36,775 nt of DNA from Deltaproteobacteria bacterium. GTDB taxonomy: Bacteria > Desulfobacterota > Desulfobacteria > Desulfobacterales > C00003060. Positions within the stretch are counted from its first letter, which is position 1; every line of letters starts with the position of its first letter. The notes beneath the pieces are model-generated. The model was given only the letters and a program-made list of their open reading frames with translations. It did not search any database and was not told the origin of the DNA. The stretch lies in the NCBI GenBank assembly GCA_016930875.1, contig JAFGFW010000054.1:1-36775 (forward strand), given 5' to 3'. Below are positions 15,424 to 24,674 of this stretch, in pieces. The translations under genes were made by a program, and so were the position numbers.

Positions 15424-17802
15424 ATGAAACCAACAAAGGCCAAACCAGGCAAAAAGGGAACCCTGCGAAGGTTGCTGTATCTTTTCTACGGAACGGTGCT
15501 CTTGGTTTCTGTTTTTGCGGGACTCTTTGCGGGGGCGGCGTATTTCTACTTCACAAGAGATCTTCCTCAGATATCTTCTTTAAAGGATTACCGTCCTCCG
15601 ATCATTACGACGGTCTACTCGGATGATAATCGGAAAATCGCAGAATTTTATAAAGAACGCAGGATCATAATCCCGCTGTCCAAGATGTCCAAAATGCTTA
15701 TAGACGCCTTTGTCTCCGCCGAAGACGCACGATTTTATAAGCATGAAGGCATTGACTTTTTCAGTGTGGTTCGGGCATTTCTGAAAAACATCGAAGCAGG
15801 CACAATAATTCAGGGGGGAAGCACCATCACCCAGCAGGTGGCAAAATCTTTCTTCCTCTCGACAGAGAAGAGTTACTCCCGCAAGATACGAGAGGCTATC
15901 CTTGCCTATCGTATCGATAAGGCCTTCACCAAGGAAGAAATCCTGTTCCTCTATCTGAACCAGATATACCTGGGACATGGCGCCTATGGAGTCGGGGCTG
16001 CAGCTGAGAACTACTTCGGAAAGTCGGTGTTTGAACTCAATCTGGCCGAATGTGCTTTGCTCGCCGGTCTTCCCCAAGCCCCCAGTCGTTATTCCCCGTT
16101 CATTCATCCTGAACAGGCCAAACAGCGGCAGATTTATGTGTTGAACAGGATGATCACGGAAGGCCACATCACGAATCTTCAGGCCACGGAATCCATTGGC
16201 ACAAAGCTCGACATCAAGCGGAGACGTAACTGGTACATTGAGGAAGTTCCTTGTTATACGGAATACATTCGGCAGTACGTGGAGGAAAAATACGGGAAGG
16301 ATGTCCTGTATAAGGAGGGTCTGAAGATCTATGGGGCAGTCAATATCGAGATGCAAAAAGCCGCTCGAACCGCTCTAAACGATGGACTTGGCGCGCTGGA
16401 TAAAAGGCAGGGATATCGAGGCCCCCTTAAGTACCTCGAACCAGAGGAGATTGAAACCTTTTCTCAGCAGATTCACAGAACCATTGAAAGGGAGCCGCTT
16501 GAGCGACACAAAGTCCTTGAGGGAGTCGTATTGGCCGTAAATGATGATGAGGAAATGGCCACTGTTCGAATAGGAAACGAACTGGGGCGACTTCAACTCG
16601 ATGACATGAAGTGGGCAAGGAAACCTGAACCGGAAGTTCCCTACTATAGCGTGAGCGTGAAGAAGGTCAGTGATGTTCTGAAGGTGGGGGATGTGATCTC
16701 AGTGCAAGTGAAGGGCGAGCAAGAGGAGACCGGGTTTTGGGACCTGGCATTAGAACAGACTCCTCGTGCCGAAGCCGCGCTCATTTGCGCAGAGGCGGAA
16801 ACCGGCTATGTCAAAGCTATGGTCGGGGGACGAGACTTTAGGGTAAGCCAGTTTAACAGGGCAGTCCAGTCCAGGCGTCAACCCGGTTCTGCCTTCAAGC
16901 CTATTATCTATGCCGCTGCCCTGGATAAGGGCTACACGCCTGCCACCATGATTATAGACTCAGCGCTTGTGTTTGAAGATACCGAAAGGGAGTTCACGTG
17001 GAAGCCGAGGAATTACGGGGAGAAGTTTCACGGTCCCACGCTTTTCCGAACAGCCCTTGCCAAATCTCGAAATGTCGTCACTGTGAAGATACTGAAGGAT
17101 ATCGGAGTCGATTATGTAATTGAGTATGCAAAAAAACTGGGCATCGAGTCGAGCCTGAGTCGCGACCTTTCTATATCCCTTGGGTCTTCCGGCGTATCAC
17201 TGCTTGAGTTGCTTCGGGCTTACGGTGTTTTCGTCAACCAGGGATATCGCACAAAACCATGTTTTATCACAAAGATACTTGATCGTGATGGAAACGTTCT
17301 GGAGGAGAATTATCCTGAGAGCGAAAAGATCATTGATAAGAGCACGGCCTATGTTGTCACGAACCTGCTGCAGGGCGTAGTTCAAAACGGAACGGGTTGG
17401 CGCGTAAAAGCCCTTGGTCGTCCCGTTGCCGGGAAGACCGGCACGACCAATAACCTCTATGATGCATGGTTTGTTGGATACACGCCCCGCTACGTCACTG
17501 GTGTTTGGGTGGGATTTGATGAAGAAGAATCCCTGGGGACAGGTGAAACGGGTTCCAGGGCTGCGAGCCCAATCTGGCTGGCATTCATGCAGGCCGTCCT
17601 GCGAAACAAGCCCGTGAGGGTCTTTCAGGTGCCAGACGGCGTGGTTTTTGCCAAGATAGACGCCGAGACGGGACTTCTAGCCATTCCGGAATCAAAGGAG
17701 ACCATCTTTGAATGCTTCAAGGAAGGCACGGTTCCCACCGAATACACAAAAAAGCCCGGCGACATCACTGATCCGGGCCAATTTTTTAAGTTTGATATGT
17801 GA
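15424..17802 (+). CDS. mrcA: Penicillin-binding protein 1A (bifunctional transglycosylase/transpeptidase)
   Basis: Class A PBP that polymerises lipid II and crosslinks peptidoglycan in the periplasm, 792 residues. After a basic cytoplasmic tail comes one membrane span (about 18-42). The GT51 domain has catalytic Glu100 in EDARFYKHEG, GGSTITQQVAKSFF and the KEEILFLYLNQIYLGHGAYGVG block. An OB-like insert of PBP1A type follows (about 315-440). The transpeptidase domain has the acyl-enzyme motif SAFK (489-492), SRN (548-550) and KTG (671-673). All catalytic motifs are present. The gene is divergent from hisI and convergent with the CBS-domain gene, whose stop is only 7 bases away. The ribosome-binding site is weak. 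Confidence 0.96.
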   Translation: MKPTKAKPGKKGTLRRLLYLFYGTVLLVSVFAGLFAGAAYFYFTRDLPQISSLKDYRPPIITTVYSDDNRKIAEFYKERRIIIPLSKMSKMLIDAFVSAEDARFYKHEGIDFFSVVRAFLKNIEAGTIIQGGSTITQQVAKSFFLSTEKSYSRKIREAILAYRIDKAFTKEEILFLYLNQIYLGHGAYGVGAAAENYFGKSVFELNLAECALLAGLPQAPSRYSPFIHPEQAKQRQIYVLNRMITEGHITNLQATESIGTKLDIKRRRNWYIEEVPCYTEYIRQYVEEKYGKDVLYKEGLKIYGAVNIEMQKAARTALNDGLGALDKRQGYRGPLKYLEPEEIETFSQQIHRTIEREPLERHKVLEGVVLAVNDDEEMATVRIGNELGRLQLDDMKWARKPEPEVPYYSVSVKKVSDVLKVGDVISVQVKGEQEETGFWDLALEQTPRAEAALICAEAETGYVKAMVGGRDFRVSQFNRAVQSRRQPGSAFKPIIYAAALDKGYTPATMIIDSALVFEDTEREFTWKPRNYGEKFHGPTLFRTALAKSRNVVTVKILKDIGVDYVIEYAKKLGIESSLSRDLSISLGSSGVSLLELLRAYGVFVNQGYRTKPCFITKILDRDGNVLEENYPESEKIIDKSTAYVVTNLLQGVVQNGTGWRVKALGRPVAGKTGTTNNLYDAWFVGYTPRYVTGVWVGFDEEESLGTGETGSRAASPIWLAFMQAVLRNKPVRVFQVPDGVVFAKIDAETGLLAIPESKETIFECFKEGTVPTEYTKKPGDITDPGQFFKFDM

Positions 17803-17809
17803 GAAGCGG

Positions 17810-18505
17810 TTACGGAATCCTTACTCTTCGTTTTTCAACCTCCTCCATCAAGTCCTTGGACGTATACAGCACGACGAATTTCTCTTCCAGTTCTTTAACC
17901 ACGGTCCTGAGTCTGTCGTCAGGCAGGGGGCTGCAGCGAATGTACACATTGCGTCGTTCCTCTTCAGCGGTCTCACGCGTGGACAGAATACTCACAATAC
18001 GCGCGCCGTGAGAACGGATAACATCAGCGACTTCTTTGATTGAACCGGGCTGATCCTCGAGACTGAAAGCAAACTGAATGCCCCCAGTATAAACTCCCGC
18101 AATATTGATCAGTACCTTGAAAATATCCGTCTGCGTTATAATTCCCACCAGGACTTCCTTGTCATTGATGACCGGCAGCGAAGAGATCTTATTTTCAAGC
18201 ATCAGAATTGCAGCAAATTCCACGGTCTCATCAGGCCTTACAAAGACTAGGTTCTTAGTCATTATGTCCTTGATCTTCATGGAAGAAAGCAGGTAGTTCA
18301 GTTCGTACACGTCCAATGTCGTTGCCTTGGAGGGCGCCGCATCCTTTAGGTCCCTGTCACTGACAATCCCCACGAGTTTGCCTTTTTTGTCCACCACGGG
18401 CAAGCAGCGGATGTTCTTTTCCTTCATGATAATAGACGCCTTCATCATGGAGGTGTCCTCATCAACTGTAGTCAAATCAATTGTCATCCATCCTTTTACC
18501 AACAT
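17810..18505 (-). CDS. CBS-domain protein with C-terminal ACT-like domain (AcuB-like)
   Basis: A 231-residue cytosolic sensor. Two CBS repeats: residues about 5-65 (GWMTIDLTTVDEDTSMMKA to LVGIVSDRDLKDA) and about 80-140 (IMTKNLVFVRPDETV to VGIITQTDIFKVL). Such pairs bind adenine nucleotides. The C-terminal part (FSLEDQPGSIKEVADVIRSHGARIVSI) is an ACT-like fold, which often binds amino acids. The arrangement is that of AcuB-like proteins, with no known partner here. The start at 18505 is chosen over 18541 because AAGGAGG lies eight bases before it. Confidence 0.9.
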   Translation of the reverse strand: MLVKGWMTIDLTTVDEDTSMMKASIIMKEKNIRCLPVVDKKGKLVGIVSDRDLKDAAPSKATTLDVYELNYLLSSMKIKDIMTKNLVFVRPDETVEFAAILMLENKISSLPVINDKEVLVGIITQTDIFKVLINIAGVYTGGIQFAFSLEDQPGSIKEVADVIRSHGARIVSILSTRETAEEERRNVYIRCSPLPDDRLRTVVKELEEKFVVLYTSKDLMEEVEKRRVRIP

Positions 18506-18904
18506 GTAACAAACCTCCTTAAGAGTCAGTTGCTTGAGCAATACAATAACATTCTTTTTTAATAGATAATCTTAGACTTGTCAAGGATCACTCCGCACTG
18601 CCACCGCAACGTCAAAGTCGATCGGGTTTTCCCAAATTAGAAGGAGTTGCGACGCCTAAAATTCGTGCTGTTCTCAAGGCGCAAGCCGCAAATCCGAATA
18701 TCGAAACTCGAAACAATATCTAAATTCGAATATCAAATGACCTAAACATCTCGCGCGTTGCTGCAATATCTATTTGAAAGTTGCATAGGCATCCTTTGTT
18801 TTGAATTTCGGATTTGAGTTATTGTTATTTGTTTCGGATTTCGTGCTTCGAGTTTCGAATTTGCAAAAAGTCAATTAAGCAAATAGTCTTGACATTACCG
18901 CAAG
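18506..18904. repeat. Spacer with dispersed repeats
   Basis: No gene. It contains the fourth copy of the 1.7-kb repeat (18664-18692, core CGTGCTGTTCTCAAGGCG), then a run of AAATCCGAATATCGAAACTC-type words and, further on, the reverse words TTTCGGATTTCGTGCTTCG. The two halves (about 18685-18735 and 18800-18860) are imperfect inverted copies. Confidence 0.6.
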
Positions 18905-20641
18905 TTACTTCTTTGAATGACGTGGCTCCGCACGCCTGCCTCCCCGCCCTGCCAGCAGCTCACTGGCATGATCCAGGGCCTTTTTCGTGATTTTTACCCC
19001 TGCGAGCATGCGAGCCAGTTCCTTTACCCGCGTCTCGCCATCCAAAGGCGTTATAGTCGTCCGGGTGCGTCCCTTGTAAACCCCCTTTGCAATCTTGAAG
19101 TGGTGTTTGCCGAACCGTGCAATCTGGGGCAGGTGTGTAATGCATATAACTTGATGAAAAGAGGCGAGGCGCCTTAGTTTATCGCCCACCATTTCCGCCA
19201 CACCCCCGCCAATACCTGAATCCACCTCGTCAAAGATGAGAGTCTCCACGGATTCCCTGGTAGCCAGGATGGCCTTTAAGGCAAGAATGATGCGGGAAAG
19301 CTCGCCACCCGATGCAATCTGGGCCAGGGGCCTAAGCTCCTCACCCACATTCGGAGCAATGAGAAAACCAACCCGATCTACGCCCGTGGCTTCTATGCCA
19401 CTGTTTTGCAAAACAAGGTGGGGGTCCGCATGTTCATCAACGGGTACGGCCTTGAACCGCACCTCAAAACGGGTTTTAGCCATTCCGAGGGAACGTACCT
19501 CTTCTTGCACTGCCTTTTCAAGGCGAATGGCCGCCTGCCGTCTTTCGGAAGAGAGCTCGCGGCAAAAGGTTGCGAGTTTTTTGTAGACTGCGGCAAGTGT
19601 TCTCTCCGTTTCAGCAATCTGTTCGGGCAAAGATGACACACGCTCTAGTTTCTCTTCAACCTCTTTGGCCCTGGCAAGGACAGACTCAAGGGAGCCTCCG
19701 TACTTTCGCTTCAGGTTCCGCAGTGTTTCAAGACGCTGTTCCACAGCGTCCAGTCGCTCACTGTCAAAGACAATGCCCTGGAGATAGGCCTGGAGTTCAT
19801 TGGAAATGTCTTCCAACTCGAAAGATGCCGACTCCACCCTTTGTGCCACCGGAGCCAGGGCCTGATCTATCTGACTGAGTGATTGGAGGTCCCTTCCGAT
19901 CCTGGTCAGATGTTCAACGACTGCGCCTTCCACGCCGTAAAGAAGGTCCGCGCACCTGCCCACAGTCTCATATAGGCGCTCGGCATGCTTGAGGCGTTCA
20001 CGTTCGTGCTCAAGTTGCTCGTCTTCCTCGGGGACTATTAGGGCCTGCTGGATCTCGCGACACTGAAACTCAAGAAGCTCGCGATGTTCGGCTTGTTCGT
20101 TTGTTTCACGCTTGAGGTTGGCCAACTTCCTGATCAGCGGGAGCATTTGCTGATAGCAACGGGACACCTTGTGACGGAGTTCAGAAACGCCTCCGAACTG
20201 ATCAAGGACTTGAAGGTGATGTTCCGGTTTCAGTAAACTCTGATGGGCATGTTGGCCGGCTATGCTCGCAAGGTGCTCACTAATGCTGGAAAGGGTCTGG
20301 GTGGTGGCCAGCCGGTCATTGATATAGACCTTGTGGCGGCCGCTTTTCTGAATTATGCGACGGACCAAAAGGCCTTCTGAGAGATCAACTTCGAGCTGCC
20401 CGGCAATGCTTGTGGCCGGGCTTTCGAGGGGGATGTCAAAGAGGGCTTCAAGTTCGGCGGTCTCTTCAGAGGTGCGTATCAGTTCGGGCGAGGCACGGCT
20501 TCCCAGGATAAGGTTTACAGCGTTTATGATGATCGATTTTCCGGCGCCTGTTTCTCCGGTCAATACGCTTAGACCTTCGTCAAAGCTGATCGAAAGGTCG
20601 TCAATGATAGCAAAGTTTCTTATGGATAGTTCACGAAGCAT
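18905..20641 (-). CDS. recN: DNA repair protein RecN
   Basis: SMC-like ATPase that acts early at double-strand breaks and holds DNA ends together, 578 residues. It starts MLRELSIRNFAIIDDLSISF with Walker A GETGAGKS right after, followed by a globular part, a long coiled coil (about 160-370, rich in Glu, Lys, Leu and Gln), then the C-terminal ATPase half: signature IASGGELSRIILALK, Walker B ETLIFDEVDSGIGG and the switch ITHLPQIARFGKHHF. The tail after the ATPase domain is short and Arg-rich. The upstream spacer holds dispersed repeats. No LexA box was recognised. Confidence 0.96.
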   Translation of the reverse strand: MLRELSIRNFAIIDDLSISFDEGLSVLTGETGAGKSIIINAVNLILGSRASPELIRTSEETAELEALFDIPLESPATSIAGQLEVDLSEGLLVRRIIQKSGRHKVYINDRLATTQTLSSISEHLASIAGQHAHQSLLKPEHHLQVLDQFGGVSELRHKVSRCYQQMLPLIRKLANLKRETNEQAEHRELLEFQCREIQQALIVPEEDEQLEHERERLKHAERLYETVGRCADLLYGVEGAVVEHLTRIGRDLQSLSQIDQALAPVAQRVESASFELEDISNELQAYLQGIVFDSERLDAVEQRLETLRNLKRKYGGSLESVLARAKEVEEKLERVSSLPEQIAETERTLAAVYKKLATFCRELSSERRQAAIRLEKAVQEEVRSLGMAKTRFEVRFKAVPVDEHADPHLVLQNSGIEATGVDRVGFLIAPNVGEELRPLAQIASGGELSRIILALKAILATRESVETLIFDEVDSGIGGGVAEMVGDKLRRLASFHQVICITHLPQIARFGKHHFKIAKGVYKGRTRTTITPLDGETRVKELARMLAGVKITKKALDHASELLAGRGGRRAEPRHSKK

Positions 20642-20886
20642 GTTGGTTGGTCAGTGGGCATTTGTCATTGGTTTGATGCCGGACACGAGATGCCCGATTC
20701 CGGATGCCGGATACATGTAACCGGACCGATAGAAGTTTCTTCTTGTAAGGTGGGAGCATAGAGAAAATGGGGTTGTGTGTCAAGTCTCGGTGAATGGGGT
20801 AAAAATAGCTGTCCCCCTTTTGCGAATGGGGGAAACGACTGAAAATCCCCCTTTTGTAAAGGGGACTTAGGGGGATTTTGCAGGGA
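20642..20886. repeat. Spacer with modular repeats and a CCCCC/GGGGG hairpin
   Basis: GATGCCGGACACGAGATGCC to GGATGCCGGATAC (20675-20714) and the adjacent TTTGTCATTGG are reverse-strand copies of modules found at 27692-27760 and 31486-31543. A perfect 10-bp stem AAAATCCCCC/GGGGGATTTT (20842-20851 and 20870-20879) encloses CTTTTGTAAAGGGGACTTA-like sequence; a cousin lies at 34392-34412. No gene is supported. Confidence 0.6.
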
Positions 20887-20932
20887 ATAAAAAGAGTGAT
20901 GGGGTCAGGCTCAAACGAGCAAGACCCCATCA
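20887..20932 (-). terminator. Rho-independent terminator of the mtrAB-like operon
   Basis: Read on the minus strand, TGATGGGGTC pairs perfectly with GACCCCATCA (20897-20906 and 20923-20932). An inner GCTC/GAGC stem sits in the loop, and CTCTTTTTATT follows. It lies about 40 bases after the natural stop of the barrel gene. Confidence 0.8.
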
Positions 20933-20970
20933 TGAGTTCCACCTTCTAACCTGAAATCAGCTTCAAAGGC

Positions 20971-23091
20971 TTAAAACAAGTAAGACACGCTCAAATCCGT
21001 GATGTAAGCCTCTCCGGCGCCATCCTCAAGATAGGGTTGATCATCATCGTAGCGCAGGTAGGTAAAACCGCAACCAACTGAGACGTTATCTGCAACTAGA
21101 TAATTAGCTGCCACTGAGAGATCCGTCTGCGCAACATCCAGATCGGAATAAGTATGTACTGTGGAAAGGTCATAGTCGTAAGTTGCTGCCATGGCCGCAG
21201 GGACAGAGCTGGTGTAGTCGTTCAGTTGATCCATCTCTGCCGTAGAATCCGTATAAGTACCGGTAAAAGAGAGGTTAAGCTTTTCATTCACCACATAGTT
21301 AGCTGCCAGAATAAAGGTACTGGTCTCGGTCTCGTAATCTGTCTTTTCACTAAACGACTCAGACTGAGCCACGTTGGTAGCGCCAGCTCACCCATCAAAG
21401 ACGGGTACGCAGGCAAGGGTCTCCGTCTTTGTCCAGTCATAGACATAGGAAAGATTGAAACTCAACTTAGCCGTGGGAGCATACCACAGGTTTATTGATG
21501 GCATATGTGATTCCTGCTGCCAGTCTGATACGTCATCGTTTTCTTTGTCAAGCCAACGATAGTTGGCAGTCAGAGAAAGGTTGGGCTTCACAGACCAGAT
21601 AAGATCTGCCGTTATCTCATTTACATCGGTGGGCTGGTTGCTCAGGGTAGCAGTTCTGGTGTCTTGCCTGTCCGAATAATAGACAGGAAACGTAGCATTG
21701 GCCGGTTCGCAAGCGGCCTTCAAATTATTAAAAGGATTATCAATATCTTGCCACTTGTAACCGATCTTTGCCTTCAATTTTCGGTGAAGGCGACTGCTTA
21801 CACCTAACTTTACGGTGTTTTTCTCCGTTTTTGTCTCACCCACACCTACCTCATAATTGTCCCTATCAATCTGGTCCCACTCGTAGCCAAACTTGAGGGA
21901 GGTCTTTTTGGTCAGGCGGTAGCTGGAATCAAGACCGATGGTGGTTTCGTCCCGGGACATAGCCGATTTCCTGATGAAATCCGGGTCAACACCGGCAGGC
22001 CATGTCGTATGATTAACGTCTACATTCACATCATCGTTATCCAGAGACAAATACCTGAATTTCAGGCCAAGGTTCAAGCCTGGGAAGAGGCTGTTATTGG
22101 TAAGCCGGGCGGTTATGGTATCTGAATCCATCTCGCGCGAGTCATTTGTCGGCACGTCGGGATAGTTGTTACCATTTTCCACCTTGGAATGGACATAAGA
22201 TCCAAAAAAGGTGGTGTTTTGGGGAAGCTTGGCCATGACCTTAACCAGGTGGGAGTCTTTCTGGGAATCGGGTACGAGATTGTAGGCAAGGGTTGCGTCA
22301 TCATATTGCACACGGGGACTGAAATCGGCGCTCGTGACCGGATGTATCGCGTCATCATAAGCGTTCGTAGGCGTAGCCCCGTTTTCCTGGAAGTCCCTGT
22401 GAAAATAGCTGTATGCCAGGCTCATACCCCCAAACTTCATACTGGCTCCCATCTTATAATCTTGGGTTTCTTCATTTACTTCCCTTCCGTTGTTTACGAC
22501 ATGACAACCGCCACAGTGGCTTATGGCTAAGGCCTGCCGTTGCCCTTCTCTAGCCTCCCTGCGATAGTTAAAATGTACTTGCCCACCGGGCAGAAAGGGA
22601 AGGTTCAGGGTAGTGTCGCTCTTCAGCTCAGAACGCTGGATCATATAATCCTTGCCGACCTGCCAGTCTTTATGGCTTACCTTGGGCCCTCCCGCATGTG
22701 CTGAGAGATTTTCCAATGGATCATGGTCCAGCCGGTGCTCAAAGCGGCTATAGCTAAAATCTTCCATGATGATACGGCGCAAATCCGCCTCCAAATCATA
22801 CATATAATCATTATCCTCGTAGTATGATCCATGCAAATCAAGATAGACGTCTTTGTCCCTGCCGGTGGCGGAAAAATCCGCATGTGCTCCGGCACCGCCG
22901 TTTTCCAGGAATTCATATTCACCGACCTTTCCAGCGGAACTGCTATAATCCGTGTAATGGACACCTGGTGCAATCTTAACATTAAACTCGCCTTTTTCGT
23001 CTTTTTCATCGCCTTCTGCCCAAGCAATGAAGGTGAAAGCTCCCAGGAACACAAGGGCAGTGAACACGACGCCTATTTTCTTGCCCGTCAT
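20971..23091 (-). CDS. MtrB/PioB-like outer-membrane beta-barrel, with one in-frame TGA
   Basis: Outer-membrane barrel expected to sheathe the decaheme cytochrome encoded just upstream, as MtrB does for MtrA. The start at 23091 (MTGKKIGVVFTALVFLG) has AAGGAGG five bases before it, then a signal peptide ending near AWAEG. The mature part is a run of alternating amphipathic strands with Asp/Asn-rich turns. A TGA at 21388-21390 follows VPVFDG, yet the same frame stays open for 138 more residues of barrel-like strands and ends DLSVSYLF, with the terminal Phe typical of barrel sorting signals. Full length is about 706 residues, normal for MtrB. Shortened at the TGA it would lose several strands and the sorting signal. 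It also has an unusual HCGGCH motif (codons at 22499-22516), a possible heme site. Options are a recent nonsense change, a base error (TGG), or readthrough. Confidence 0.85.
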
Positions 23092-23139
23092 AATGACCTC
23101 CTTTTTCTCAATTTTCATCTGGATTCCAGGTAGAAAAAA

Positions 23140-24105
23140 TTATCGGGTCAAGGCCTTTCCTTGGCCGGTCACACCTTGTGAAGGTAGATCGGAACCGTGG
23201 ATCTCGGAATGGCACTGAGTACACTTGGTGGTATAGGCCATCTTCCAAGCTTGATCTCCAGCCGTAATAGATCTGCCATATATATCTGTAACCGTACCGG
23301 TATTGCCGGTTTTCCCTGCATGGAAGTGCAACTGATGACACTGCAGGCACAGGAAGGGCTCATTTTGTACGAGCAGGTTATTGGCTACGGTTCCGTGGGC
23401 ATCGTGGCAGATGGCACAATTTTCTACTACCGGCTCATGTTCAAAGGCAAAAGGCCCCTGCTTGGAGGCGTGACAGTTGAGGCAGAGATCATTCAGTCTT
23501 TCCTCGGTTTTGAGGTTTGCCAAAAAGGCGCCGTGAGGCTGATGACAGTCAGTGCATACCATCTTTCCCTCCCTGATCGGATGGTGGGAAGGATAGAGGG
23601 TCTTTGTCCGGATGTCCTGATGACAATCATTACAGAGCTTGGGCTCAGACTGGGCCAAAAGCCTTTTGGCACCCGAGTGGGCCCGGTGGCAGTCGACACA
23701 TGAAATATCATTGATGGAATGTTCACTTCCCTGCCAATCCATGAGAGTTCCCGAGGTGTGGCACTTCAAACAGATTGCCGAAGCTTCGCCCTTGGATATG
23801 TCTTTGAAACTTATGATGCTTGCCGGGTCTTCGTCTTGGGCGTGAATACTTCCCAGACCATGGCACGATTCGCACCCTTTACTCAGACCAACTACTTCAA
23901 AGTCGGCGATCCGGCCATGAATGGTTTTCTTAAATCCTTCAACTACCTCTTCATGACAATCAAGGCAGCTCTCATCTCCTACGTAACTGGCTCCTGGAGT
24001 GGTGGGAATCACCGCCCCCTTTCCGAGAGTCCCTTCATGAACACAGCTTCCACAGGCTAATATGAATAACCCTGCAAAAACCCCTGCCGCAAGCTTCTCT
24101 TTCAT
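23140..24105 (-). CDS. Decaheme c-type cytochrome, MtrA/DmsE/PioA-like
   Basis: Electron carrier that, in known systems, sits inside an MtrB-type barrel and passes electrons through the outer membrane. The 321-residue protein has ten CxxCH heme sites in order: CLDCH, CESCH, CLKCH, CVDCH, CNDCH, CTDCH, CLNCH, CAICH, CLQCH, CTQCH. The many extra His residues (HGRI, EHSI, HHPI, HEPV, HFHAG) fit bis-His ligation. The N-terminus (LFILACGSC) looks like a lipoprotein signal with lipidation at the first Cys, unlike soluble MtrA. AAGGAGG precedes the ATG. It is first in an operon with the barrel gene 48 bases downstream. Maturation would need the Ccm or Ccs system, which is not in this window. Confidence 0.93.
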   Translation of the reverse strand: MKEKLAAGVFAGLFILACGSCVHEGTLGKGAVIPTTPGASYVGDESCLDCHEEVVEGFKKTIHGRIADFEVVGLSKGCESCHGLGSIHAQDEDPASIISFKDISKGEASAICLKCHTSGTLMDWQGSEHSINDISCVDCHRAHSGAKRLLAQSEPKLCNDCHQDIRTKTLYPSHHPIREGKMVCTDCHQPHGAFLANLKTEERLNDLCLNCHASKQGPFAFEHEPVVENCAICHDAHGTVANNLLVQNEPFLCLQCHQLHFHAGKTGNTGTVTDIYGRSITAGDQAWKMAYTTKCTQCHSEIHGSDLPSQGVTGQGKALTR

Positions 24106-24674
24106 CTCGTTGTCCTCCTTTTCTTGCCGTTACGTGTCCATTGTGCGTGCAATTCCTGCCGTGAAGACCGAACCCGCTTTGATGAAAGGGCCTTAAGGTT
24201 TTCATCTTGATGGCCACTTTCGCCCTTTGGTCACCTCGATTGTGTCGGCTGCATCAATCATGCCGAAATTGACATATGCAGTATTTTCTCAGAGAAATTG
24301 GGTTGGCTCACGGTGGATTAACGCCCATATATTGCCTGGTTGGCACTTTCCTGCCATATGTCATTGATTCCCGTTCGGTTGGCAGGATAATGGTAGACGA
24401 AAGCCCCATATACGAAATATACATAGACGTCAAGTTTTTTTTGGGGTTTTCACTCAAAGGGAAGATAGTCCTTGAAGGTATGATTAGGCCTTGATCCAAA
24501 CCTGTTTGGCAACCGCGTGGGAAGAGGTGACTATATGAAACAGGGGATCACAACAGGAAGATCTTTAGGATGCAAAGTGAATTTTGGATGGAAGTTTTTC
24601 CACATAGTCATTTTTTTGACAGCCGATCACCCAAAATATTGACACAAAGAGACCTTCAGCGCTCATCGAACTAC
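24106..24674. other. Gene-free spacer upstream of the cytochrome operon
   Basis: About 570 bases without a supported gene. A 72-codon frame (24276-24494, plus strand) has no ribosome-binding site and no recognisable product. The promoter of the cytochrome operon must lie near the left end and any terminator of the CooC-like gene near the right end, but neither could be identified. TTGACA words occur at about 24617 and 24642 without good partners. Confidence 0.4.

Noticed and set aside
21330-21390. Selenocysteine insertion at the barrel TGA
   Set aside because: The downstream hairpin is short with a three-base loop and lacks the usual apical G/U features; no selenium genes are in view. Kept only as an alternative in the finding.
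24276-24494. 72-codon open frame upstream of the cytochrome operon
   Set aside because: No ribosome-binding site, no recognisable motif and no coding-like neighbours.
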